From JBNAGF01 sp049801055 (GTDB taxonomy: Bacteria; Pseudomonadota; Alphaproteobacteria; Rhodobacterales; Rhodobacteraceae): a stretch of 64,000 bases of DNA. The notes beneath the pieces are model-generated. The model was not told where the DNA came from and ran no database searches. It saw only the letters and a program-made list of their open reading frames with translations. The first letter of the stretch is position 1. Each line of letters opens with the position of its first letter. Of the stretch, positions 25,685-33,994 are shown piece after piece. A program made the position numbers and the translations under genes. The DNA lies in the NCBI RefSeq assembly GCF_049801055.1, contig NZ_JBNAGF010000016.1, forward strand, positions 1 through 64,000. Direction: 5' to 3'.

Positions 25685-27244
25685 TTAGCGCACCCAGATT
25701 TCTACACGTCGGTTGACCTGTCGACCCCATTCGCTGTCGTCACACGCCATCGGAAGTGCTTCGCCAAAAGCCTCGACACCGATCTTCACCCGGTCGAGGC
25801 CTGCTGTTTCCGCAGCCGACAGGACGGCGTCACGCACTGACTCTGCACGCTTTAGCGCAATCTTTCTGTTTCCTGCAGCAGGTCCGTCGCCGTCGCTGAA
25901 GCCAACAAACAAAAACTCACCAGCATCATGCGCCCCTGCCTCAAGGGCCCGGGCCAGTTGATCAATGTTAAAACGGGATTGCGCGTCCGGGCGCGACGAT
26001 CCGGGTTCGAACCGAAAGGACGTCGTCAAACGCTCCAGCGGGGCCAAAACAGTCATCAAACGCTGGATTTCGTCCAGCCCGGTCTCGGGGCCAGCGGCAG
26101 CAATCGCATTGGCCAAACGGTCTCCCTGTCGGTTGACCGGAATACGCTCGGCGGCCTGATCGACAAACCCGGCGCGCCGGATCACCGCCTGAGCCGCCGG
26201 CCCCCGCGAATATGACAAAAACTCGCGGCCGATCTTTGGCAACCGGCGGGCGGGCAGGTAGAGGAACATCGGCGAGGTTAAGGGATAGTCTTCGGTTTTG
26301 ATCGTTCGTCGGCTGGCTGAAAGTGAGAAGCCACATTCGCCGGTCAGAGTCAGCATGCGCGCAGGGCGAGCTTCGGAGAAACTCGCGATTCCCAAGGCAA
26401 ACGGATCCGCCGAAACGGCCCGTGACAGGTTGCTGCTACGTCGATGTCTGGTGACATTTTGCGAAAGCGTTGCCTTCGCGGGCGCCAAGAGCCGGTCTTC
26501 GACGGCCTGTGCCAGCCCTGAACCGACATCAGGGAGATGAAGGGAGATCGGCGCATCGGGTCCCCCTAATTCTTGCCAATTACTGATTTCACCTGAAAAG
26601 GCACGCATCAAATCTGTCACCGAAACCGCTCGGACGGGGTTTCCTTGTGCGACCACGGGCACCATCGCATCGAGCGCCAGAACGCGGCTGCGATTGATCC
26701 CGGTCATATCGCCCAATCCAAGGTCACGTGCCCTTTGACGTTCAGCAGGCCGGATCTCACGCAAGGCCATGACGATATCAGCCTCATCCGCAAGCAGATC
26801 GGCAAAACCTTCGTCCGTGGTAGCTATGTGAAAAATGAATCGAGCCACCGAGACCTTGCTGCCGGCATCAACCAGCCGGTATTCAAAGCCGCTTCCGCCA
26901 GTCTCCTGACGCTCAGTATTATAACCGTTGCGGAGGGCGAAGCCTTCGATCAATGCCGGCATCAGAACATCAGCCATGGTCGAAGACCCGGACAACCGGA
27001 TCTCTGCAACATAACTGGTTAGACTGGGACAACCCGGCCCGTCACAAAGCACACCCGAGCCGTCCACAGTTAGCTCGCCAAACTGTGTTTCGATCCTGTA
27101 AAATTCACCGTCAAAACCCAACAGCGTGCCGGAAATCTCTACTTTCCCGTCATGCGACGTAAGAGTTACGTCCTGTGCTACAGCCATCCGAACTGCGCAA
27201 AAAAGAAAAAGTGCGGCGAAAACCGCCGCACGCAACCAAGTCAT
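25685..27244 (-). CDS. PstS-like binding domain fused to OmpA domain
   Basis: 519 residues. Signal peptide about 1-23 (FCAVRMAVAQ), a short SH3-like/beta region to about 75, a phosphate-binding-protein-like domain about 78-345 (RLSGSSTMADVLMPALIEGF at its start), and a C-terminal OmpA/MotB peptidoglycan-binding domain about 390-519 (FVGFSDGDG, GRQVNRRVEIWV). A ligand-binding domain anchored to the cell wall is implied; the ligand need not be phosphate and no pst transporter genes are near. Probably co-transcribed with the exported protein upstream (23-bp gap). Confidence 0.8.
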   Translation of the reverse strand: MTWLRAAVFAALFLFCAVRMAVAQDVTLTSHDGKVEISGTLLGFDGEFYRIETQFGELTVDGSGVLCDGPGCPSLTSYVAEIRLSGSSTMADVLMPALIEGFALRNGYNTERQETGGSGFEYRLVDAGSKVSVARFIFHIATTDEGFADLLADEADIVMALREIRPAERQRARDLGLGDMTGINRSRVLALDAMVPVVAQGNPVRAVSVTDLMRAFSGEISNWQELGGPDAPISLHLPDVGSGLAQAVEDRLLAPAKATLSQNVTRHRRSSNLSRAVSADPFALGIASFSEARPARMLTLTGECGFSLSASRRTIKTEDYPLTSPMFLYLPARRLPKIGREFLSYSRGPAAQAVIRRAGFVDQAAERIPVNRQGDRLANAIAAAGPETGLDEIQRLMTVLAPLERLTTSFRFEPGSSRPDAQSRFNIDQLARALEAGAHDAGEFLFVGFSDGDGPAAGNRKIALKRAESVRDAVLSAAETAGLDRVKIGVEAFGEALPMACDDSEWGRQVNRRVEIWVR

Positions 27245-27267
27245 GTGATTACCTGAATTCCCGCGGG

Positions 27268-28272
27268 TTATTTTGCGGCGATCTTCAGGTCTTCGATCAG
27301 ATTATTCAACACCAGAAAATCACCAATTGCGCTACAATCCGGCATCGACATGGTCAGATCACGCGTCCGCAACCTCCCAGATTTCATAAGCTCCAGTGAC
27401 TGGGCGTCAATATCGCGACCGCAGTTTGCACGCCCTACTTCAGTTTCGATGCTCAATGCCACCGAACCGGGCTGTGTGCTTTGGTCAACCGGCAGGCTAT
27501 AAATCTCGGCCAACTGGGGTTCGAGCGTATTGCGCTCACCCAATTGAGTGAGAATACCTTTCCCACCCTGATTTGTCGGTGAGCCCGACCAGACATGTCC
27601 ACTTTCCCCATAGCTGGCACCGAACTCACGGGCGTGAACCTGAAAACCGGAACGGCCCGACCATTGTAGAACGACCCGACGATAACCCTTTAGATCCTCA
27701 ACCAAAGTGCTGGCAACCGCACCCTGACCACTATCCAGAGCGATGATGAAAACGGCGCGTTCTGCGAGGGCAGGGATCTGAACGGAAAGACCTCCGTTCT
27801 TGTCGGTTGCATCGGTGAACATCATCCCGTTGTGGTGAACCGTAACGCGCTGGTTTCCGAAACATGGCGCGGAAACCGACAGATCCACCATCGCCATGGG
27901 CGCGGCAGACGCAGTCGCACTGAGGTCGCAACCCAGCTGCGGCATGTCCGGATCGTTGGGTGTACGAGGCAAAGTGGCATCGCCAAACGGTTCGGACAAC
28001 GGACCCACTGCTTCGAGGCTGGGTTCGGGCAATCGGCGCGGCTGGACCTTGTCCAGTGTCGCAGATGTCAGCGTGATGGCTTCGACCGCCAGCATCCCGT
28101 AGTCATCAACATCGGATGCGCCCCGTGGCTTCTGCACAGACAGTTGCACCGGTGCGGGCGTCGGGATGACAATCGGGCTGTTTGATGCGTTGCCGCTCTG
28201 CATAAAAAAGCCGATGCCGAGCGCGCAGGCAGCCGTTCCGCCTACCGAGACAAGAAGATTCTTTCTGGACAT
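27268..28272 (-). CDS. Exported or membrane-anchored protein of unknown function
   Basis: 334 residues, not recognised. An N-terminal hydrophobic segment (about 7-25) may be a signal or anchor, followed by a Pro-rich stretch (PIVIPTPAP) and a mostly beta-like soluble region with four cysteines (near residues 115, 138, 280, 312) that could form disulfides. The start ATG 28272 has GGAGGG just upstream; longer frames begin with TTG. It lies downstream of secA, after the secA terminator, and ahead of the PstS/OmpA fusion. Homologues next to secA in this family are sometimes called translocase in databases; nothing in the sequence supports that name. Confidence 0.65.
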   Translation of the reverse strand: MSRKNLLVSVGGTAACALGIGFFMQSGNASNSPIVIPTPAPVQLSVQKPRGASDVDDYGMLAVEAITLTSATLDKVQPRRLPEPSLEAVGPLSEPFGDATLPRTPNDPDMPQLGCDLSATASAAPMAMVDLSVSAPCFGNQRVTVHHNGMMFTDATDKNGGLSVQIPALAERAVFIIALDSGQGAVASTLVEDLKGYRRVVLQWSGRSGFQVHAREFGASYGESGHVWSGSPTNQGGKGILTQLGERNTLEPQLAEIYSLPVDQSTQPGSVALSIETEVGRANCGRDIDAQSLELMKSGRLRTRDLTMSMPDCSAIGDFLVLNNLIEDLKIAAK

Positions 28273-28311
28273 GTCACCCTCCATCACCTGATGACCCAAG
28301 CAATAGATGGC

Positions 28312-28340
28312 GACAAAAGGCGGCCAACATGTGGCCGCCT
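28312..28340 (-). terminator. Terminator of secA
   Basis: GGCGGCCA / TGGCCGCC 8-bp stem with loop of five, followed on the minus strand by TTTTGTC. It lies about 87 bp after the secA stop. Confidence 0.8.
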
Positions 28341-28426
28341 TGGGGAGTTATTCTGACATGATCAGATCGTTCGGAGCGCCCTACACCGCTAGAGCAGGTG
28401 GGAGATCAGGCACCCATCGTGCGATC

Positions 28427-31162
28427 TCAGGCCAAACGCCCGTGGCAATGCTTGAACTTCTTGCCGCTCCCACAGGGGCATTTGTCATTGCGCCCCGGGT
28501 TACCCCATGTCGACGGATCGTCTTCGACAAATCCCTCGGCTGGCGGAGTTTCCGGTTGGGCTTCGGTTTGCGCCTCGGGCTGGCTTCCTGCAGCTTCCGC
28601 ATCGGCTGAAGGCGGTGTCCCGCCTTGTTGCCCACCCTGTTGCGCGGCAATCTGCGCCAGCATTTCACGCTGCTCCTCTTCGGACAACGGCCGAACATGC
28701 GCTAGCTGTTGCGTTACGGTTTCCCGCAATCCGTCCAAAAGCGATTCGAAAAGCTGGAAGCTTTCTGTCTTGTATTCGTTCAGCGGGTCACGCTGTGCAT
28801 AACCACGAAATCCGACGACCGACCGCAAATGCTCCAGCGTGACCAGATGTTCACGCCATTTGCTGTCAATGGTCTGCAACAGAACCTGCTTTTCGATGTT
28901 ACGCATGGTTTCAGGCCCGAAACCGACAGCTTTCTTGGCCATCGCCTCGTCGGTTTCCTTGATCAGGCGCTCGCGGATTTCTTCGTCATCCACGCCTTCT
29001 TCCGCAGCCCATTCGATCACCGGGGCATCAATACCCAGTTTTTCAATGGTTTGCGCATAAAGCCCTTCGACATTCCACTGATCGGCATATGTCTTGGGCG
29101 GCATGAACTCATCGATCAGGTCATCGATAACCTGATACCGCATATCGGACACGACATCGTTCAGGTCTTCGGCGGCCATGATCTCACGTCGCTGATTGAA
29201 GATCACCTTACGCTGATCATTCATGACGTCATCGAATTTCAATACCTGTTTCCGGATATCGAAGTTTCGCCCTTCCACCTTGGCCTGTGCGCGTTCCAGA
29301 GACTTGTTTACCCATGGGTGGATGATGGCCTCGCCCTCTTTCATACCCAGAGTCTTCAGCACCTTGTCGAGCCGTTCCGACCCAAAGATCCGCATCAGGT
29401 CATCTTCCAATGACAAGTAGAATGATGTGCGGCCCGGATCACCCTGACGACCGGAACGGCCACGCAACTGGTTGTCGATCCGGCGGCTTTCGTGGCGTTC
29501 TGACGCCATCACATAAAGGCCTCCAGCATCCAGCACCTTCTGCTTTTCTTCGGCGTGCTTGGCCTCTTCGGCGGCGCGCAACTCGGCGGGATCGGCTTCG
29601 GGATTCTCGGCCAACGCGGCCAGAACCTTCATTTCCACATTACCGCCAAGCTGAATGTCGGTACCCCGGCCAGCCATGTTGGTGGCAATAGTAACCGCGC
29701 CCAGACGGCCTGCCTCGGCGACGATTTGCGCCTCTTTCTCATGCTGGCGCGCGTTGAGCACGTTGTGCGGGATCTTTTTCTTGTCGAGCAGCTGGCTCAG
29801 CTGTTCGGATTTCTCGATCGAGGTCGTTCCGACCAGAACCGGCTGACCCTTTTCGTGGGCCTTCTTGGTTTCCTCGATCATTGCGGCGTATTTTTCGGCC
29901 ACCGTACGATAGACCTTGTCGTCTTCGTCGACCCGCGCCACCGGCTTGTTGGTGGGCACTTCGACCACACCCAGCCCATAGATCTCGCCAAATTCCTCGG
30001 CCTCGGTCAGCGCGGTGCCGGTCATGCCGGAGAGCTTTCCGTAGAGGCGGAAGTAATTCTGGAATGTCACCGAGGCCAGAGTCACGTTCTCGGGTTGGAT
30101 CGAAACGCCTTCCTTGGCTTCGATCGCCTGGTGCAGACCATCAGAAAGGCGCCGGCCCGGCATCATGCGGCCAGTGAATTCGTCAATCAGAACCACTTCA
30201 CCGTCGCGGACGATGTAGTCTTTGTCTTTCTGAAACAGCTTATGTGCCCGCAGACCCTGATTGATGTGATGCACGACAGTGGTGCTTTCCGGGTCATAAA
30301 GGGTCTGGCCTTCGGCCAGCATGTCCCGCGCTGAAAGCTGCGCTTCGAGGAATTCGTTACCTTCGTCGGTAAAGGTCACGTTTCGCGTTTTTTCGTCCAG
30401 TTCGAAATGGCTGTCATCCAACATCGGAATCAAACCGTCGATCGACTTGTACAATTCGGAGCGATCCTGAGCGGGGCCAGAAATGATCAGCGGTGTGCGC
30501 GCTTCGTCGATGAGAATCGAGTCAACTTCGTCGACGATGGCAAAGTTATGCTCTTTCTGAAAAACTTCGGGCAGGTCCGACTTCATGTTGTCGCGCAGAT
30601 AGTCGAAGCCAAGCTCGTTGTTGGTTGCATAGGTCACATCGCTGGAATAGGCGGCCATTTTGGCGTCGTTTTCCTGCCCGGACCAGATAACGCCAGTGGA
30701 CATGCCAAGCATGCCAAATACCTTGCCCATCCATTCGGCGTCCCGCTTGGCAAGGTATTCGTTGACGGTCACAACATGAACGCCCTTGCCGGTCAGCGCA
30801 TTCAGATAGGCTGGGAAAGTAGCAACCAGTGTTTTACCTTCACCGGTTTTCATTTCCGAGATGTTGCCTTGATGCAGGAAGACGCCACCCATCAACTGGA
30901 CGTCAAAGGCGCGCAGACCCAATGCCCGTTTTGCTGCTTCGCGTACATTGGCGAAGGCTTCCGGCAATAGGTCGTCAAGGCTTTCACCTTCATTCGCGCG
31001 CTTGCGCAGTGCTTCGGTCTTTTCCTTCAGGCCGTCGTCGCTGAGTTTCTCGAACTCCGGCTCAAGTGCGTTGATCTTCTCGATCAGCGGGCGTGTCGCC
31101 TTAATTTTGCGGTCATTCGGCGTTCCGAACACCTTTTTGGCGAGAGTTCCGAGTCCCAGCAT
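28427..31162 (-). CDS. secA: Protein translocase ATPase SecA
   Basis: 911 residues. DEAD-motor nucleotide-binding domains (Walker A MKTGEGKTLVA near residue 104, DEVDSILIDEARTPL near 209, GRGTDIQLGG near 500), the preprotein cross-linking and helical scaffold domains, and a C-terminal zinc finger CPCGSGKKFKHCHG for SecB/membrane contact. It drives Sec-dependent export. The start ATG 31162 gives MLGLGTLAKKVFG, the conserved N-terminus. The parvulin gene diverges across 176 bp. Confidence 0.98.
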   Translation of the reverse strand: MLGLGTLAKKVFGTPNDRKIKATRPLIEKINALEPEFEKLSDDGLKEKTEALRKRANEGESLDDLLPEAFANVREAAKRALGLRAFDVQLMGGVFLHQGNISEMKTGEGKTLVATFPAYLNALTGKGVHVVTVNEYLAKRDAEWMGKVFGMLGMSTGVIWSGQENDAKMAAYSSDVTYATNNELGFDYLRDNMKSDLPEVFQKEHNFAIVDEVDSILIDEARTPLIISGPAQDRSELYKSIDGLIPMLDDSHFELDEKTRNVTFTDEGNEFLEAQLSARDMLAEGQTLYDPESTTVVHHINQGLRAHKLFQKDKDYIVRDGEVVLIDEFTGRMMPGRRLSDGLHQAIEAKEGVSIQPENVTLASVTFQNYFRLYGKLSGMTGTALTEAEEFGEIYGLGVVEVPTNKPVARVDEDDKVYRTVAEKYAAMIEETKKAHEKGQPVLVGTTSIEKSEQLSQLLDKKKIPHNVLNARQHEKEAQIVAEAGRLGAVTIATNMAGRGTDIQLGGNVEMKVLAALAENPEADPAELRAAEEAKHAEEKQKVLDAGGLYVMASERHESRRIDNQLRGRSGRQGDPGRTSFYLSLEDDLMRIFGSERLDKVLKTLGMKEGEAIIHPWVNKSLERAQAKVEGRNFDIRKQVLKFDDVMNDQRKVIFNQRREIMAAEDLNDVVSDMRYQVIDDLIDEFMPPKTYADQWNVEGLYAQTIEKLGIDAPVIEWAAEEGVDDEEIRERLIKETDEAMAKKAVGFGPETMRNIEKQVLLQTIDSKWREHLVTLEHLRSVVGFRGYAQRDPLNEYKTESFQLFESLLDGLRETVTQQLAHVRPLSEEEQREMLAQIAAQQGGQQGGTPPSADAEAAGSQPEAQTEAQPETPPAEGFVEDDPSTWGNPGRNDKCPCGSGKKFKHCHGRLA

Positions 31163-31338
31163 ATCTACTCCAGCGGATCCAAACTTTACGTGGTTGAGAC
31201 AGGCTTGCCCGCCCCTTCTGCAACCCATACATACGGGGGATGAAAGGCGGTCCTGTCCAAGGCCTCAAGGCGATGTAAGGGGCGGCTGAAACAGTGTCAA
31301 CGCCGCGCCCCGTCGCGGCCTATGAATAGGATGATTCA

Positions 31339-32190
31339 ATGCCCAAAGGTCTCACTTTTCTGGCTCCGCTGGCGTTTGCCGTGGCTGTAGCCATGCCGGC
31401 CGTCGCAGCAGACAAGCCCAACGCGGATACGGTGTTGGCCCGTGTGAACGGGGACGAGATCACATTGGGTCACCTTATCGTGGCCCGGGCCTCGCTCCCG
31501 CAACAGTATCAGGAATTGCCGGCAGATGTTCTTTATGACGCCATTCTAGACCAACTGATCCAACAAACAGCCCTCAAGCAGAGCCTTCCCGATGAGGCAC
31601 CCCGCCACATCGCACTGACGCTGGAAAACGAACGCCGGTCGATGCTTGCTGCCAGTGCAATGGAAGGCATCATTGCCGAAGTCGTGACCGACGAAGCCAT
31701 TCAGGCGGCCTATAACGAGAAATTCGCCGATGGTGTTGAAGGGTTTGAATACAACGCGTCGCACATCCTTGTAGAGACTGAGGATGAAGCGAAAGCAATT
31801 CAAGCGGACCTGGAGAACGGCGCCGACTTTGCCGAAACCGCCAAAGAGAAGTCGACCGGCCCGTCAGGCCCGTCCGGAGGTGAGTTGGGCTGGTTTGGCG
31901 AGGGCAGCATGGTGCCCGAATTTCAGGCCGCCGTGATGGAACTGGAAACCGGGCAGATTTCAGCCCCTGTCAAAACCCAGTTCGGCTGGCACATCATTAT
32001 TCTGAACGACAAGAAAAAAGCCGAAGCACCGTCTCTGGACGAAGTTCGTGGCACGATTGAAGAGGATCTTCGAAAGACCGCGATCGCCGATCGGGTGGCC
32101 GAACTGACCACAGCCGCAGAAATCGAACGGCCTGAAATTGAAGGTTTCACCCCCGAACTGCTTCAGCAGATCGATCTTGTGATGGAGTAA
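31339..32190 (+). CDS. Periplasmic parvulin-type peptidyl-prolyl isomerase
   Basis: 283 residues. Signal peptide about 1-23 (AMPAVAAD), SurA/PrsA-like N-terminal helices, then a PpiC rotamase domain about 130-225 (ASHILVETEDEAKAI, GPSGPSGGELGWFGEGSMVPEF, TQFGWHIIIL). It helps fold exported proteins, fitting the divergent secA. The argJ start is 6 bp after its stop, so the two are probably co-transcribed. Confidence 0.9.
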   Translation: MPKGLTFLAPLAFAVAVAMPAVAADKPNADTVLARVNGDEITLGHLIVARASLPQQYQELPADVLYDAILDQLIQQTALKQSLPDEAPRHIALTLENERRSMLAASAMEGIIAEVVTDEAIQAAYNEKFADGVEGFEYNASHILVETEDEAKAIQADLENGADFAETAKEKSTGPSGPSGGELGWFGEGSMVPEFQAAVMELETGQISAPVKTQFGWHIIILNDKKKAEAPSLDEVRGTIEEDLRKTAIADRVAELTTAAEIERPEIEGFTPELLQQIDLVME

Positions 32191-32195
32191 TCGGA

Positions 32196-33416
32196 ATGTC
32201 GATGCCCCGATCTCCGCTGGCCCCCGAGACTTTTCCCGAACTGCCCGCGATCAAGGGTGTTCGCCTCGCATCGGCCTCGGCCGGAGTCAAATACCAAGGC
32301 CGCACCGATGTGATGCTGGCACAATTGACGCCCGGAACATCCGTGGCCGGGGTCTTCACCCGTTCGGCCACGCGCTCGGCTCCGGTTCTGGACTGTCAGG
32401 CGAAACTGGGCGGCAGCACCGAATCCGGGGCCGCCATTCTGGTGAACTCGGGCAATTCGAATGCGTTTACCGGGCATTATGGTCAAACCTCGGTGGCCGA
32501 GATTGTCGAAGCCGTTTCTGACGCCACTGGTGTGGCTAACGATCGTGTGTTCACCGCTTCGACAGGCGTGATCGGCGAGCCGCTCCCGCATGAACGGATT
32601 GTCGCCAAGATCTCGGAGTTGACCGCAGGTCTTTCCGAAGACCGGCTGGAGGATGCCGCCCGTGCGATCATGACCACGGACACATTCGCCAAAGCGGCCT
32701 CTGCTCAGTTTGAAATCAACGGGCAAACTGTCTCCATTGCCGGGATCGCCAAAGGCTCCGGTATGATTGCCCCCGATATGGCCACCATGCTGGTCTATAT
32801 CTTTACCGATGCCGAATACGATCAGACCGCGTTGCAAGAGCTTTTGTCAGGCGAAAACGAAACCAGTTTCAACTGTATCACGGTTGATAGCGACACCTCG
32901 ACTTCCGACAGCCTCATGCTGTGCGCGACCGGAGCTTCGGGTGTCGATGCGACAGGCAATCCGTCTTTTTCGGCTGCGTTGCGGCGGGTGATGCTGGACC
33001 TCGCGCACCAAGTGGTTCGTGATGGCGAAGGAGCAAGCAAGTTTGTGGAAATCCGGGTAACCGGTGCCGTCACCAACAAAGATGCCAAGGTTCATGGTCT
33101 TGCAATCGCAAATTCACCATTGGTGAAAACTGCAATAGCGGGTGAGGATCCCAACTGGGGTCGGGTGGTGATGGCCATCGGTAAATCCGGAGCCGCGGCA
33201 GACCGAGACCTGCTGAGCATACGGTTCGGCGATGTTCTCGTCGCCGAAAAAGGTTGGGTTGCGCCAAACTATCAAGAGGACCTTGGGGCAGCAGAGATGA
33301 AGAAGCAGGACGTTACTATTCATGTCGACCTGGGCCTTGGTCATGGTGAGGCCACCGTCTGGACCTGCGATCTGACGCATCAGTACATTACCATCAACGC
33401 GGATTACCGGTCGTGA
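32196..33416 (+). CDS. argJ: Bifunctional ornithine acetyltransferase / N-acetylglutamate synthase
   Basis: 406 residues. The self-cleavage and nucleophile site KGSGMIAPDMATML lies near residues 182-195; cleavage before the threonine of MATM gives alpha and beta chains. It recycles the acetyl group in arginine synthesis. Other conserved stretches are NSGNSNAFTG and DPNWGRVVMAIGKSG. Tightly spaced after the parvulin gene; mutT follows 49 bp later. Confidence 0.96.
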   Translation: MSMPRSPLAPETFPELPAIKGVRLASASAGVKYQGRTDVMLAQLTPGTSVAGVFTRSATRSAPVLDCQAKLGGSTESGAAILVNSGNSNAFTGHYGQTSVAEIVEAVSDATGVANDRVFTASTGVIGEPLPHERIVAKISELTAGLSEDRLEDAARAIMTTDTFAKAASAQFEINGQTVSIAGIAKGSGMIAPDMATMLVYIFTDAEYDQTALQELLSGENETSFNCITVDSDTSTSDSLMLCATGASGVDATGNPSFSAALRRVMLDLAHQVVRDGEGASKFVEIRVTGAVTNKDAKVHGLAIANSPLVKTAIAGEDPNWGRVVMAIGKSGAAADRDLLSIRFGDVLVAEKGWVAPNYQEDLGAAEMKKQDVTIHVDLGLGHGEATVWTCDLTHQYITINADYRS

Positions 33417-33465
33417 GCCGCACCCGATCCCGGGCAGACCGCACAACCGAGGTTCATCAGGAGGC

Positions 33466-33870
33466 ATGGCATTGAAGACCGTATTGGTTTCCGCCGTCGC
33501 ATTGATTGACGTCGATGGCAGGGTGCTGCTCGGGCAACGCCCGGAAGGCAAATCCATGGCGGGCCTGTGGGAGTTTCCGGGTGGCAAGATCGAAGCCGGC
33601 GAAACGCCAGAAGCCGCCTTGATTCGGGAATTGCACGAAGAACTCGGCATCGACACTTGGGCATCCTGCCTGGCGCCCTTGACCTTCGCCAGCCACAGCT
33701 ACGACGATTTTCACCTGCTGATGCCGCTGTTCGCCTGCCGGAAATGGGAAGGCTTCCCCCAGTCCCGCGAGGGACAGGCATTGAAGTGGGTGAAGCCAGA
33801 GAATTTGCGCGACTATCCAATGCCGGCAGCAGATATTCCGCTGATACCTATACTGCGGGATTGGCTGTGA
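33466..33870 (+). CDS. mutT: 8-oxo-dGTP diphosphatase (Nudix)
   Basis: 134 residues with a full Nudix box GGKIEAGETPEAALIRELHEELGI (positions about 38-61, read in two parts). It removes oxidised dGTP from the nucleotide pool. GGAGGCATGGC precedes: the first ATG (33466) lies directly after GGAGGC, and an ATTG start two codons later is possible. The ATG is the better choice. It closes the parvulin-argJ-mutT run, with a terminator 76 bp downstream. Confidence 0.92.
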   Translation: MALKTVLVSAVALIDVDGRVLLGQRPEGKSMAGLWEFPGGKIEAGETPEAALIRELHEELGIDTWASCLAPLTFASHSYDDFHLLMPLFACRKWEGFPQSREGQALKWVKPENLRDYPMPAADIPLIPILRDWL

Positions 33871-33945
33871 ATACAGACCTATAGCCAAAGGCTCATTTGG
33901 TAGACATCCCCGAAACTCTCGGCCGATGCTACGGTCGCTCAGAAT

Positions 33946-33976
33946 AAAAAAAGCCCGCCAGGTTGGCGGGCTTTTT
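33946..33976. terminator. Bidirectional terminator mutT / infB
   Basis: AAGCCCGCCA / TGGCGGGCTT perfect 10-bp stem with loop GGT, flanked by A-run on the left and T-run on the right, so it works for both converging transcripts. Confidence 0.9.
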
Positions 33977-33994
33977 CATCTTGGTAAGAATTCA

